Positions 51,249-61,482 are shown, counted from the first letter of the stretch. The stretch: 64,000 bases of DNA from Chloroflexota bacterium (GCA_021825925.1 JAKAFP010000001.1:186001-250000); one strand, 5' to 3'. Notes: generated from the letters alone by a model not told the origin. Program-made: numbers and translations.

Positions 51249-51974
51249 TTAGAGCTCAAGTGTCTCAGGCACACGGAATTTTTCGTTGGCTTTGAGCACT
51301 TCGTCGGTAACTTTGAAGTTCAAATCGTCGCCGATGATCTGTTTGCAGTATTCTTTCAAGCGACCCTGCCAGGTATCCTGGTTGACATAGAAGATCTTGG
51401 CGCCGCCCAATTCGTGCTGCATTTGGGGGAAGGGTTTGGTGGGTTGGGCCATGGATAAACCAGCCATACGCCAGCCGTTATAACTTTCGAAGGTTGACCA
51501 CCATTCCTGAACCTTGAGCATTTCCATGGCGTAGTAGGTCTTGGCGTAGTACATGGGGTAGCCCAATTTAGCGCGGCGGGAGAAAGTCATAGTGTGAAGG
51601 CTGATGGCGAGGTCTTTATCCCAGGCGCGGCCGTTGGCGAATCCAAGGAACTCACCGTCAATCAGACCAACAAAGGTGAATGGGTCTTTGAGGCGTTTGC
51701 GGCGAAGGGCAAGAACTTCACCATAGACACGAACGCCTACGATATCATAAAAGTCTTTTTCAACTTTCATGACTTTTTCCATAACGCCGAGGATCGGGTC
51801 AATATCGCTGTCTTGAATCGCGCGGATGTAAAGCATGCGGCCATCTAATAATTTGACCTGGGCTCCGGGCCATACAGGCATATTCATTGCGGGGGAAGAT
51901 AAAATGCCTTCGATTTCTCGAACGTCAATTTTCATCTCTTCAACAGAAACAGGAGTTGGAAGTTCTATTTTCAT
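51249..51974 (-). CDS. Unplaced GNAT-like protein of the N-heterocycle cluster
   Basis: 241 residues, AAGGATTAGAA before the ATG. The segment IRAIQDSDIDPILGVMEKVMKVE looks like the start of a GNAT fold, and FTFVGLIDGEFLGFANGR like its central strand. The middle (LSRRAKLGYPMYYAKTYYAMEMLKV-like region, then WWSTFESYNGWRM) could bind CoA, but the R-x-x-G-x-G/A loop is not clear. It has its own promoter (TTGACT-17-TATACT) and terminator, so it is a separate unit at the head of the cluster. Function unknown. Confidence 0.6.
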   Translation of the reverse strand: MKIELPTPVSVEEMKIDVREIEGILSSPAMNMPVWPGAQVKLLDGRMLYIRAIQDSDIDPILGVMEKVMKVEKDFYDIVGVRVYGEVLALRRKRLKDPFTFVGLIDGEFLGFANGRAWDKDLAISLHTMTFSRRAKLGYPMYYAKTYYAMEMLKVQEWWSTFESYNGWRMAGLSMAQPTKPFPQMQHELGGAKIFYVNQDTWQGRLKEYCKQIIGDDLNFKVTDEVLKANEKFRVPETLEL

Positions 51975-52276
51975 TTCTAATCCTTTCCAAGGTAATTGAG
52001 TCTTTCAAAAAAAGTATAGCAAACCCAAAATGGATAGTCAATCAGTCCTCAGACAATTAAGCGGAATTAGGGACTTATGTAATATTGGCATGAGCAATTG
52101 CACTAACATTTATCACTCAAATAGCGATTCATTGGCTTGTTTGCACTTTTTTATTATTTATTAATGCTCGCAATTTGAAATCAAAACTATAATTACCTTT
52201 GTCCTTTTTGTCTAAAAATTACTGGTGATCAACCCTGACGAGCTTTTGCGACTGTTAAGCAAGGAGTCGTTTGTTG
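51975..52276. promoter_or_regulatory. Divergent promoter region
   Basis: For the leftward gene, TTGACT (52041-52036) and TATACT (52018-52013) are 17 bp apart, a strong match. For the rightward GGDEF-EAL gene a TATAAT lies at 52188-52193, without a good -35. No other gene is seen here. Confidence 0.6.
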
Positions 52277-54730
52277 ATGGATGCTGGAAAGCTGAAACAA
52301 ATTCGTGTGTGGGGAATATTGGCGTTGTTGTTTACTTCACCAATCATCATATATTTAATTGGGAATTTAGGAACATCCAGTCTACGCGCCCACGTATTTG
52401 TGGTTGCAGAAACCTTATTAAATATCTTCGCCCTGGTGGGACTATGGCTTGCGGTCAAGCAAACGAAAGTGGTATCCAAAAAGTATCATACCGCCTGGCT
52501 TTTTCTTTTCCTGGCTTCATTATCCATTTTTTTTGCTGATCTGATCTGGCGGTTTTCAAACAACCCAAATATTCCTCATCTCTTTTTTTCATTTGCGGAT
52601 GCACTTTATATCATCGAATATCTTTGTTTCTTTGCGGCCATGGGAATATTTGCTGCACAAAGATTTAACCGCATGGAATGGATAAAACGCGCACTTGATA
52701 TCAGTATTGTTTTTGTCTCTACACTTTTAGCTTTTTTGATTTATATATTAAAACCTGCATTGGCGATGTTGAATTCCCAATCATATTCAAGCAGCATCCT
52801 GATCTCGTTTTATTGCATGGCCGACTTTATTTTGATTTTTTCCGCGTTGGCCGTGATCTATTTTCGACCATTCAGGTTGTATCTAATTCCCATTTGGTTG
52901 CTCTTGGGTAGTTTTGCCATAATGAGCCTTACGGATTACTGGTTTGCCATAAGTATGGTCCGGGGGGAATACTCGATTGATAACGTGCAAAACATGGGAT
53001 GGTGGTTCTCGGATTTGCTTCTAGGTTTGGCTGGAATTCTTCAATACAATTTCATTACATTTAGAGCGAACTCCGAAAAGATCCTTGAGAGAACCACCTC
53101 ATTTAGAAAGTGGATTTCAAAATGGGTTGTATATTTTCCATACGTGATGGTGGTTGTTGCCTACGGTTTGTTTATTTTTTACCATAATTCTGATCTAAAA
53201 GTACTCCGCGAGTTATTATCTGGATTGGGGATGATCATTGCTTTGGTCATCGTTAGACAGATCATAGTGATCATTGAAAACCGGCAATTATTACACTCAC
53301 TTTCCAACGCCAATAAGCAGTTAAAGCTTCAAACGCGCAATTTATTTCTCACCAATCAGGATCTAAAAGGTGAAATAGAAAAAAGCAATCAGATCCAGGA
53401 AAAACTCTCTTATGATGCCATGCATGACGCCCTGACTGGCCTTTCAAACCGTGTGTTGTTTACCAACCGCCTTGAACATGCTTTCGAAAAGATCAAAAGA
53501 AAACCAGGTTTGATCTATTCTGTATTGTTTCTGGACCTGGATAATTTCAAATCCATCAATGATGTTCTCGGGCACAACGCCGGTGATCTTGCATTGATCG
53601 AATTGGGCCACCGTCTTGGCAAGTGCATCCGCACTGAAGATACGCTTGCCCGATTTGGGGGGGATGAATTTGTCATCTTATTGGAAAACTCTGATGATAA
53701 GGATGTGACGCTCTCAGTCGCCAATCGTATTTTGGTGGAACTGCAGCGTCCTTTCTTGCATAATGAAACCAGGGTGATGGTTACCTGTAGTATTGGTATT
53801 GTGCAATCCATAATGGGATACCAGAATCCAGACGAAGTAATGCGTGATGTGGATATTGCCATGTATACCGCCAAGAAAACAGGAAAGGCCAAATTCGAGG
53901 TCTTCAATATTGAAATGGGTACAGCTGCAACTTATCAATTGGAAGTGGAAGGCGAACTGCATAGAGCCATCACCAATAAGGAACTCTTTTTACATTACCA
54001 ACCCATCATCAATTTGACCAACCAAAGCATCATCGGGTTTGAAGCATTATTGCGTTGGCGGCATCCAATGCGCGGCTTGCTCGAACCGGATGATTTTATT
54101 CCCATTGCGGAAGATTCTGGTGCGATCAATCCCATCGGGGATTGGGTGTTGAGAGCGGCCTGTGAACAGATGCAAGACTGGAGCAAAACCTGCCCTGAAG
54201 CCACCAATATTTATTTAAGTATTAATTTGTCAGGCAAACAATTACTTAAAACGAATCTGGTGGAAACCGTTCAACAGATTTTGGCGGACACTGGATTAAA
54301 TCCTCACCGGTTGACGCTTGAAGTCACCGAAAACACACTGATCATGGATGAGAAGATGGTAGCTGAAAGAATTGCCGATTTACGCTCCATGGGTATTTCG
54401 ATTTCGGTGGATGATTTTGGTACAGGGTATTCATCCCTTTACAACTTGAATAATTTCTATGTGGATGAGATCAAGATAGATAATCTTTTCGCAGAAAATA
54501 TCGCGCCAGGCAAGAAAAACTACGCCATTTGTAGTTCGATCATCCACCTGGCTCGGCAATTGGGAATCCGAGCCATCATTGAAGGGATTGAAGAAGCAGA
54601 ACAGCTTGAGATATTTGCCAACCTGGGGTGTGATGCTGGTCAGGGTTATTATCTGGCCAGGCCTATGCTTGCGGCCGATGTGCAGTGTAACATCTTTGAA
54701 AAACAGGCTTTTCGCCTTCCAATAAGTTAA
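52277..54730 (+). CDS. Membrane GGDEF-EAL c-di-GMP enzyme
   Basis: 817 residues from ATG 52277 (AAGGAG 10 nt upstream; TTG codons at 52271 and 52274 are also possible). About ten membrane helices (to about 345) of no named sensor type, a coiled coil (ENRQLLHSLSNANKQL onward), GGDEF (about 385-545) with ARFGGDEF and inhibitory site RTED five residues before it, then EAL (about 560-810) with GFEALLRW, DDFGTGYSSLYNL and KID. Both active sites look intact, so it may make and break c-di-GMP, with the balance set by the membrane sensor. Single gene with a bidirectional terminator after it. Confidence 0.88.
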   Translation: MDAGKLKQIRVWGILALLFTSPIIIYLIGNLGTSSLRAHVFVVAETLLNIFALVGLWLAVKQTKVVSKKYHTAWLFLFLASLSIFFADLIWRFSNNPNIPHLFFSFADALYIIEYLCFFAAMGIFAAQRFNRMEWIKRALDISIVFVSTLLAFLIYILKPALAMLNSQSYSSSILISFYCMADFILIFSALAVIYFRPFRLYLIPIWLLLGSFAIMSLTDYWFAISMVRGEYSIDNVQNMGWWFSDLLLGLAGILQYNFITFRANSEKILERTTSFRKWISKWVVYFPYVMVVVAYGLFIFYHNSDLKVLRELLSGLGMIIALVIVRQIIVIIENRQLLHSLSNANKQLKLQTRNLFLTNQDLKGEIEKSNQIQEKLSYDAMHDALTGLSNRVLFTNRLEHAFEKIKRKPGLIYSVLFLDLDNFKSINDVLGHNAGDLALIELGHRLGKCIRTEDTLARFGGDEFVILLENSDDKDVTLSVANRILVELQRPFLHNETRVMVTCSIGIVQSIMGYQNPDEVMRDVDIAMYTAKKTGKAKFEVFNIEMGTAATYQLEVEGELHRAITNKELFLHYQPIINLTNQSIIGFEALLRWRHPMRGLLEPDDFIPIAEDSGAINPIGDWVLRAACEQMQDWSKTCPEATNIYLSINLSGKQLLKTNLVETVQQILADTGLNPHRLTLEVTENTLIMDEKMVAERIADLRSMGISISVDDFGTGYSSLYNLNNFYVDEIKIDNLFAENIAPGKKNYAICSSIIHLARQLGIRAIIEGIEEAEQLEIFANLGCDAGQGYYLARPMLAADVQCNIFEKQAFRLPIS

Positions 54731-54746
54731 AAGACTTAATAATTAA

Positions 54747-54782
54747 AAACCAGGAGGGTTCAATTTTAAACCCGCCTGGTTT
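54747..54782. terminator. Bidirectional terminator
   Basis: AAACCAGGAGGGTT (54747-54760) pairs with AACCCGCCTGGTTT (54769-54782), one mismatch, between the GGDEF-EAL and beta-glucosidase genes. Confidence 0.8.
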
Positions 54783-54786
54783 ATTG

Positions 54787-56157
54787 TTAATTAAGAACTA
54801 ATCCGTTCTCTTTGATCACCTTACCATACCAATAGGCGCTTGCTTTTGGGGTGCGTTTTTGGGTTTTATAATCCACGTAAACCAGACCAAAACGCTGCGA
54901 GTATCCGTGGGTCCATTCAAAGTTATCCATGAAAGACCAGACGAAATAACCCTTGACGGGGATACCAGCCTGGATGGCCCTGGCGATGACCTGTAAATGC
55001 ATATCAATGTATTCGATCCGTTTGGTGTCCTCGATCTTGCCGAAATTATCGGGTGCATACGAATAGCTGGCACCATTTTCGGTGATCAATATTTTGGCCG
55101 GGTGATAGGTGTCATTTACCTTTTGCAGCAGGTCGAACAGCCCCTGGGGGTAGATTTCCCAGCCCATCTCTGTTTGGCGTTCTGCGGGTGCTGGGTTGGA
55201 TTTGAAGCTGATCTCCGCGGAAGAGTCTGGCCGGTCAGTGTGGAATACCTGACGGGTGTAATAATTGATCCCCAAAAAATCTGTTGGCGCGGAGATCAGT
55301 TCCATGTCTCCCGGTTCTATGAAATCAGGGGTTTCGCTTTTGAGCACCCCTTGACGAATGTAGGCATGCATGGCTTCGACAGGATAACTGCCTTTATAGA
55401 TCGGATCGGCAAACCAGTGGTTGTGCAGCGTTTCAACCTGGTTCGCCAGGCTTTTATCGGCGGATGACTCTGTTTGCGGATAGATGGATGCCGGGTTGAG
55501 TGCAATACCGATTTCTGCATCCGGGTAGTGGGCGCGGATGGCTTTAACGGCCAACCCGTGTGAAAGCAGAAGATGATGTGCGGCCACCAATCCCTGGTAA
55601 GGATCGGCCATGCCCGGGGCATGATGCCCCCAGGTGTAACTTAAGAAACTGGCACAGATGGGTTCATTGATGGTCATCCAGGTTTTGACACGGTCGCCAA
55701 AACTGCGGGCGCATACGTCGCTGAATTCTTCAAAAGCGTAGGCCGAATCACGGTTTAACCAGGCGCCCTTTAACTTGGTCGGGATATCCCAATGGTAAAG
55801 GGTCAAAAAAGGTTCGATGTCTGACTGCAGCATTTCATCAATTATGCGGTTGTAAAAATCAAGCCCTTGTTGATTGATGCGGCCTCTGCCATCTGGCAGA
55901 ACTCTGGGCCAGGCGATCGAAAAGCGGTAGGCCTTGTATCCCAACTGCTTCATTAACTGAATGTCATCCTTCCAGCGGTGGTAATGGTCGCAGGCGACAT
56001 CGCCGTTTTCGTTGTTGCGGATGGTTCCGGAACGGTGGGAGAATTCATCCCAGATGGAGGGACTGCGCCCGCCCTGGTCGGCTGCACCTTCTACTTGATA
56101 TGAAGATGTTGCGGTTCCCCATTTGAAATCTTTTGGGAATTCATAAAAACCTGACAT
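54787..56157 (-). CDS. GH1 beta-glucosidase
   Basis: 456 residues, typical length for the family. FPKDFKWGTATSSYQVEGA is the classic start, WMTINEPI has the acid/base Glu and LITENGASY the nucleophile Glu; NFEWTHGYSQRFGL closes the aglycone side. No signal peptide, so it works inside the cell on imported beta-glucosides such as cellobiose. GAGGT lies before the ATG. It is downstream of two GH94 genes on the same strand, separated by a hairpin. Confidence 0.93.
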   Translation of the reverse strand: MSGFYEFPKDFKWGTATSSYQVEGAADQGGRSPSIWDEFSHRSGTIRNNENGDVACDHYHRWKDDIQLMKQLGYKAYRFSIAWPRVLPDGRGRINQQGLDFYNRIIDEMLQSDIEPFLTLYHWDIPTKLKGAWLNRDSAYAFEEFSDVCARSFGDRVKTWMTINEPICASFLSYTWGHHAPGMADPYQGLVAAHHLLLSHGLAVKAIRAHYPDAEIGIALNPASIYPQTESSADKSLANQVETLHNHWFADPIYKGSYPVEAMHAYIRQGVLKSETPDFIEPGDMELISAPTDFLGINYYTRQVFHTDRPDSSAEISFKSNPAPAERQTEMGWEIYPQGLFDLLQKVNDTYHPAKILITENGASYSYAPDNFGKIEDTKRIEYIDMHLQVIARAIQAGIPVKGYFVWSFMDNFEWTHGYSQRFGLVYVDYKTQKRTPKASAYWYGKVIKENGLVLN

Positions 56158-56236
56158 GAGACCTCGATGAAGTAATTTACCTAAATTTGCTTGCTGTAGT
56201 GCGAGAGACCATTATAAAGCTTCAGAAAGAAGAAGA

Positions 56237-56277
56237 GCCATCCTGAATGAGTCGGGTTAAGAATCTCTCAGGATGGC
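56237..56277 (-). terminator. Hairpin between the GH94 and GH1 genes
   Basis: GCCATCCTGA (56237-56246) pairs with TCAGGATGGC (56268-56277). On the minus strand a TC-rich stretch follows, so termination is plausible though not strong. Within the unit GH94-GH94-GH1, this would cut GH1 or let part of the transcript through. Confidence 0.5.
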
Positions 56278-56322
56278 ATTCTCTTCGCTAATTTCTTTAA
56301 GGATCACGAATTGCTTTTGCTA

Positions 56323-58722
56323 CTATCCTTCAAGCCAGACTTCCACCTGGTTTTGCTGTTCCAATTGATCTGCAGGGATCAAATTGCCCTTGATCTGTAT
56401 TCCATTCAGGGTTAATTGTTTGACTCCCTTGCAGACATGTTTGGGGTTGTGAACTTTGATATTGACCTCTTTTCCCCTGAACATGCGTGTGACAGTGAAT
56501 CCATCCCATTTGGAAGGGATGCAGGGATCAATGCGCAGCCCATTGACCTGGGGTTGGACACCCAGTACATATTGAGTGGAACTGTAGTAGAACCAGGCTG
56601 CTGCCCCGGTCAACCATGAGGTGCGGGCGTTGCCGGCTCTTGGTGAGAAGGAAGAATAGGTCGCCTGACCTTGAACATAAGGTTCCATCTGCCTGATCTC
56701 GGCTTTTTCATTGTAAGCAGCAGGCATGGCGGCGCGCAGATATTCCCAGGCACGGTCGCCATTGCCCAAAAGGCATTCAGCCATGATGCCCCAACCCTGG
56801 GTATGGTTGAAAATGCCGGCATTTTCTTTGATGCCGGTGTTGAAAACCACCGCGCGCATGACCTCCACCGAGGTCTTTACAAACGGAGGAGCAGAAAGCA
56901 TCAGGCCGTATGGTGTTGCTAATTTGTTTTTAACGGTTTGCATGCTGAGTTTGGCTTGTTCAGGGGTGGCTGCACCGCTGATCACCGACCAAACCTGAGT
57001 GTTCAGATAAACCTGTCCTTCTGAGTAATCCTTGGTGCCATAAACGGTTCCATCCTCAGCGATCGCCCAGATGAACCATTTGCCGTCCCAGGCGATGGCC
57101 CTGATGCTTTGGTCCAGTTTTTGCAATTGGGCTTCGGCCCACTGCTTGTCTTCAAGCCGCCAGGTTTGTTCGGCAATCTCGGCCAATATTTTCAGCCCAA
57201 GATAGACCTGGAAGGCCACGAATAGACTTTCGCCGTTGTAACCCAGGCGCAGGCAGTCATTCCAATCCGCCAGCAGACCGCAGGGCAATCCATGCTTGCC
57301 GGTACGTTCGAGGTTGAATTCAAGCGCACGGCGCATGTGCCCAAAGACGGTGTCTTCACCAAAATCAGCATAAGGCAGTACTTTGTTGTAGAAATCTTTG
57401 TCACCCGTTTCGTTCACATACGCGGGGACGGCGTTGAAGAACCACAGGCAGTCATCCGAGCGGAACTCTTCAGCGGCAGGCGTTTTCTCATGACCGGGCT
57501 TGTGATCGAAGGGTTGAATAATGGGGATGGCGCCGCCGCAGTTGACCTGTCCGGTCAGCATCAGCTCCAGACGTTTTCTTGCTTCTTCCGGGATGGCGGT
57601 GAGCACGCCCAGCACATCCTGAACGCTGTCGCGGTAACCCAATCCATCCCGCTCGCCGTTGTAAACCAGGCTGGCTGCCCTTGACCAGGCAAACGTGATC
57701 AGGCAGTTATAGAGTCCCCACATGTTGATGGTGTGGTTGAATTCTTCATCAGGGGTATTGGCAGTCATGCTGCCAATTTTGGAATGCCAGCTGTCTTTCA
57801 GTTTCTCGAGTTCGAGATCGGCTTGTTTCAGCGATCCAAATTTGGCAAGCGTGCGTTTGCCAATGGAGCGGGCATCACCGATGCCCAACAAGATCATGAC
57901 TTCGCGGCTTTCTCCTGGTTGGAGCGTGATCTCCGTTTGCAGGCTGCCGCAGCCATTATCACCATAGGCGTTGCTGTTGCTGCATTTGCCGTTTTCCACC
58001 GCGCTCGGGTTGTGGTATCCGCGGTAGGTGCCCAAGAAGGCTTCGCGGCTGGTGTCATAGCCTGTCACTGGCGATCCCACCATGCCGATCCAGGTGTTCA
58101 TGGCGCTGTCATCTTCTACGTAGGATTCAGTGTCTTTATTGAGATTGTCTTGAATGGAAATACGGAGCAGGTTATCTTCGATGCGGGTGCCCTGGATGAT
58201 GAACAGGGAGTATTGAAGATTTACCGTATCCTGGAAGGTGTTCCACTGGTTGGAAAATTCGCAAAACGAAAAGACTGAAAGATCACGGGGTTTGTCACTT
58301 TCATTGGAGACTTTTAACCGCCAATATTCGAAACACTCGCCGATGGGTACAAAATAAGTGGTTTCACTTTTGATTCCACTATAGGTGGATTCAATCGTGG
58401 TGTAAGCAGTACCGTGCCGGCAAAATGAGGTGTACTGTTCCAGCGGTTTGCCCACTGGCTGCCATGATGCGGACCAATAGTCACCGCTGTGGCGGTCTCT
58501 GAGATAAAAATAGCGGCCGGGCTGATCCATGGGCACGCTGTTAAACCGCAGCCTTAAAAATCGTCCTTTTGCCCCTGATTTGTAGAATCCGTAACCACCG
58601 GCATTGTTGGTGATAATGGCACCATACTCAGTGGACCCCAGGTAATTACTCCACGACTGGGGAGTATCCGGCCGGGTGATCACATATTCTTTCTTATCAT
58701 CGTCAAAGTATCCGTATTGCAT
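56323..58722 (-). CDS. GH94 glycoside phosphorylase, copy 1
   Basis: 799 residues, AAGGAGAG before the ATG. MQYGYFDDDKKEYVITRPDTPQSWSNYLG is the N-terminal start of cellobiose-phosphorylase-like enzymes. The catalytic Asp is in LLADWNDCLRLG, and LADWND is the GH94 motif. It breaks a beta-glucosyl disaccharide with phosphate and yields glucose 1-phosphate, saving ATP. No signal peptide. Cellobiose, cellodextrin, laminaribiose and others are all possible substrates. Confidence 0.9.
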   Translation of the reverse strand: MQYGYFDDDKKEYVITRPDTPQSWSNYLGSTEYGAIITNNAGGYGFYKSGAKGRFLRLRFNSVPMDQPGRYFYLRDRHSGDYWSASWQPVGKPLEQYTSFCRHGTAYTTIESTYSGIKSETTYFVPIGECFEYWRLKVSNESDKPRDLSVFSFCEFSNQWNTFQDTVNLQYSLFIIQGTRIEDNLLRISIQDNLNKDTESYVEDDSAMNTWIGMVGSPVTGYDTSREAFLGTYRGYHNPSAVENGKCSNSNAYGDNGCGSLQTEITLQPGESREVMILLGIGDARSIGKRTLAKFGSLKQADLELEKLKDSWHSKIGSMTANTPDEEFNHTINMWGLYNCLITFAWSRAASLVYNGERDGLGYRDSVQDVLGVLTAIPEEARKRLELMLTGQVNCGGAIPIIQPFDHKPGHEKTPAAEEFRSDDCLWFFNAVPAYVNETGDKDFYNKVLPYADFGEDTVFGHMRRALEFNLERTGKHGLPCGLLADWNDCLRLGYNGESLFVAFQVYLGLKILAEIAEQTWRLEDKQWAEAQLQKLDQSIRAIAWDGKWFIWAIAEDGTVYGTKDYSEGQVYLNTQVWSVISGAATPEQAKLSMQTVKNKLATPYGLMLSAPPFVKTSVEVMRAVVFNTGIKENAGIFNHTQGWGIMAECLLGNGDRAWEYLRAAMPAAYNEKAEIRQMEPYVQGQATYSSFSPRAGNARTSWLTGAAAWFYYSSTQYVLGVQPQVNGLRIDPCIPSKWDGFTVTRMFRGKEVNIKVHNPKHVCKGVKQLTLNGIQIKGNLIPADQLEQQNQVEVWLEG

Positions 58723-58750
58723 TTGACTCTCCTTTTCAGCGCGTACCGTA

Positions 58751-58805
58751 AAACAAAAGGGTCAGGCTGGAAAAATAATTTTCATCCGGCCTGCCCGTTT
58801 TGTTT
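58751..58805 (-). terminator. Hairpin between the two GH94 genes
   Basis: AAACAAAAGGGTCAGGCTGG (58760-58779) and CCGGCCTGCCCGTTTTGTTT (58786-58805) pair with small mismatches, with T-rich leftward flank. It probably limits transcription of the second GH94 gene. Confidence 0.65.
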
Positions 58806-58884
58806 ATGGTTCATGTGATGAGTATCTGCATTAAAATCCAGTGCTTTTTCAGGTTTGGCAGGTTGGACGATAACGCTTCAGACC

Positions 58885-61335
58885 TTATTTCAAGGTCACC
58901 ATTACTTTTACTTCCTTGGCGCCGGCTGCTGGCAAGGGGATGATGTTCCCTTCTATAGCTTTGCCATCCACTGTCAACGCGGCTTCATTGCCTTTGCCCT
59001 GGCGTTCAACCGTGATCTGATAGGTCACATTGCGGAATTTCCGCACTGCCTCAAATCCCTTCCAAGTGGTGGGGATCACCGGTGCGATCTGCAAACCATC
59101 ATAGGTGGCACGGATGCCCAGGATATGTTGGGTGATGGCCACGTAATTCCAGGCTGCGGTGCCGGTAAGCCATGAGTTTTTGGCTTCGCCTTTTACCTGG
59201 GCTTCTTCTCCAGAGATCATCTGCGAATAGACATAAGGTTCACAACGGTGCTGTTCGCTGATCTCTTCGCGAACCGACGGGTTGATGCGCAAATAATAAT
59301 CAAAAGCCTTATCTCCACGCCCGATTTTGGTTTCGGCTATCATCACCCACGGATTGGTGTGGCAGAAAACACTGGCGTTTTCTTTATAACCGGGGGGATA
59401 GGAAGAAATCTCACCAATGTGCAGATAGTATTGCTTGTAGGCAGGGTGCAGCAGAACGATGCCGTGTTTGGTGGCCAGGCGCTTTTCAACGGAATCCAGT
59501 GCTTTTTGTGCATTGCCGTTTTCAACACCCAACCCGGCCATCACGCACATGCCTTGCGGTTCGATGAAGATCTGACCCTCTTTGCATGTTTTGGAACCGA
59601 GCGGATTGCCGAAATCATCGTAGGCGCGGCGGAACCAGTCACCATCCCAACCGGCTGATTCAACTACTTTTTCCATCTTGCTGCGCAGGGTCTGGTAGTG
59701 TTTTACTTCATCCGTTTTACCCAGGTGAGTGGCAAGGGCGCATATTTCTTCCAGGGCCAGACAGAAAAGACCAGCGATAAAGACGCTCTCGGCCACCACA
59801 CCATCCTTGCTGGTGGTGGTCTGGAAGGATTGCCCCGGTGTATCCGAGAAGCAGTTGAGGTTCAGGCAGTCGTTCCAATCTGCGCGGCCGATCAGGGGCA
59901 GGCCGTGAGGTCCAAGCCGCTCAGCCGTATATTTAATGGAGCGTTGAAGATGGGCATACAAGGGTTCTTCAGAACCCGGTTTGTTGTCAAAGGGGACCGG
60001 GGCATCCAAAATGGACCAATCGCCAGTTTCTTTTACGTAGGCGCAGACCGAAAGCACCAGCCATTGGGGATCGTCATTGAAATTTCCGCCGATCTCATTA
60101 TTGCCCAATTTGGTCATAGGCTGATATTGATGATATGCGCCACCAGAAGGCAGCTGTGTGGACGCCAGGTCAATGATACGTTCGCGCGCCCGCTCGGGGA
60201 TCAAATGCATGAATCCCAGCAGGTCCTGGTTGGAATCGCGGAATCCCATTCCGCGGCCGATGCCGGTTTCAAAATAGGAAGTGGAACGTGAGAAGTTGAA
60301 GGTGATCATCATCTGATAGGCATTCCAGATGTTGACCATGCGGTTGGTGTGGATGTCGGGGGTGTTAACTGAAAGTTTGTCAAGCAGTAAAGCCCAGTAG
60401 GATTGCAAGGCCTTGAAAGCTTTATCCACTTCGGAAGGTTGAAGGTATTTCTTGATGATCGGCAAAGCGCGTTTTTTATTGATGGTTTGTGTGCCTTGCG
60501 GATCGAACTTGTCTTCAACAGGGTTTTCTTGATAACCAAGCAGGAAAATGAATTTCTTGCTTTCACCTGGCGCCAGGCTGACCTTCAAGTGCTGCGATCC
60601 GATGGGCTGCCATCCGATGATGTGGGATTGCGTTGATTCTCCGGTTTCAACCACCACGGGGTTTTCCCAACCGCGGTAGGAACCTAAAAAGGCTTCACGC
60701 TGTGTATCAAACCCTGCTGCTTTTTCAGAGCAGGTGAAATAGGCAAAATGATTGCGGCGTTCGCGATATTCAGTCTTGTGGTAAATGACATTGTCCAAAA
60801 CTTCCAGTTCGCCCACAGAGTAATTGCGCTGGTAGTTGTTGGTGTCATCCACGGCATCCCAGAGGCAGAATTCGATGGCAGAGAACAGGGAGAGGTTGGC
60901 TTTTTCCTTGCGGTTGTTGGTGACCACAAATTCCCAGATCTCCAGATTTTCACCCAAGGGTACAAAATACTTGCTTTCAGATTGAATGCCTTTGTACTCC
61001 GATTTGATCTTAGTGTAACCCATGCCGTGGCGGCATTCATAGGAATCCAGTTTGGTACGGGTTGGCTGCCAGGTGGGTGACCAGAAAGTTGGGGTTTTAG
61101 CATCATTGTCACGGATATAGACATACCGGCCGCCGACATCCAAAGGAACATTGTTGTAGCGGTAACGGGTCAACCGGCGCAAGCGTGCATCTTTATAGAA
61201 TGAATATCCGCCTGCTGTGTTGGAAATGATTCCAAAATAGGCTTCCATACCCAGATAATTGATCCAGGGCAAAGGGGTGTCAGGCCTGGATATGACATAC
61301 TCTAATTGTTGGTCATCAAATTTGCCAAAACGCAT
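58885..61335 (-). CDS. GH94 glycoside phosphorylase, copy 2
   Basis: 816 residues, AAGGAG before the ATG. It begins MRFGKFDDQQLEYVISRPDTPLPWINYLG like copy 1, and the active-site motif reads LIGRADWNDCLNLN. The insert CFSDTPGQSFQTTTSKDG is absent from copy 1, and the pair differ strongly overall, so they likely cut different linkages. It is the first gene of the three-gene sugar set. The region upstream has no obvious CelR-like box. Confidence 0.9.
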   Translation of the reverse strand: MRFGKFDDQQLEYVISRPDTPLPWINYLGMEAYFGIISNTAGGYSFYKDARLRRLTRYRYNNVPLDVGGRYVYIRDNDAKTPTFWSPTWQPTRTKLDSYECRHGMGYTKIKSEYKGIQSESKYFVPLGENLEIWEFVVTNNRKEKANLSLFSAIEFCLWDAVDDTNNYQRNYSVGELEVLDNVIYHKTEYRERRNHFAYFTCSEKAAGFDTQREAFLGSYRGWENPVVVETGESTQSHIIGWQPIGSQHLKVSLAPGESKKFIFLLGYQENPVEDKFDPQGTQTINKKRALPIIKKYLQPSEVDKAFKALQSYWALLLDKLSVNTPDIHTNRMVNIWNAYQMMITFNFSRSTSYFETGIGRGMGFRDSNQDLLGFMHLIPERARERIIDLASTQLPSGGAYHQYQPMTKLGNNEIGGNFNDDPQWLVLSVCAYVKETGDWSILDAPVPFDNKPGSEEPLYAHLQRSIKYTAERLGPHGLPLIGRADWNDCLNLNCFSDTPGQSFQTTTSKDGVVAESVFIAGLFCLALEEICALATHLGKTDEVKHYQTLRSKMEKVVESAGWDGDWFRRAYDDFGNPLGSKTCKEGQIFIEPQGMCVMAGLGVENGNAQKALDSVEKRLATKHGIVLLHPAYKQYYLHIGEISSYPPGYKENASVFCHTNPWVMIAETKIGRGDKAFDYYLRINPSVREEISEQHRCEPYVYSQMISGEEAQVKGEAKNSWLTGTAAWNYVAITQHILGIRATYDGLQIAPVIPTTWKGFEAVRKFRNVTYQITVERQGKGNEAALTVDGKAIEGNIIPLPAAGAKEVKVMVTLK

Positions 61336-61482
61336 AATTTCTCCTTTTTATAACGGTACTATTGCAGTGATGTGAAACAAAAGGTGTAACCAAAAACAGT
61401 GACGATCAAAATTGTGAACAAGATAAGTACACATAATAATGTAGATACTGGCTATTTATGCTTTATTTTCACTAAGCGGATA

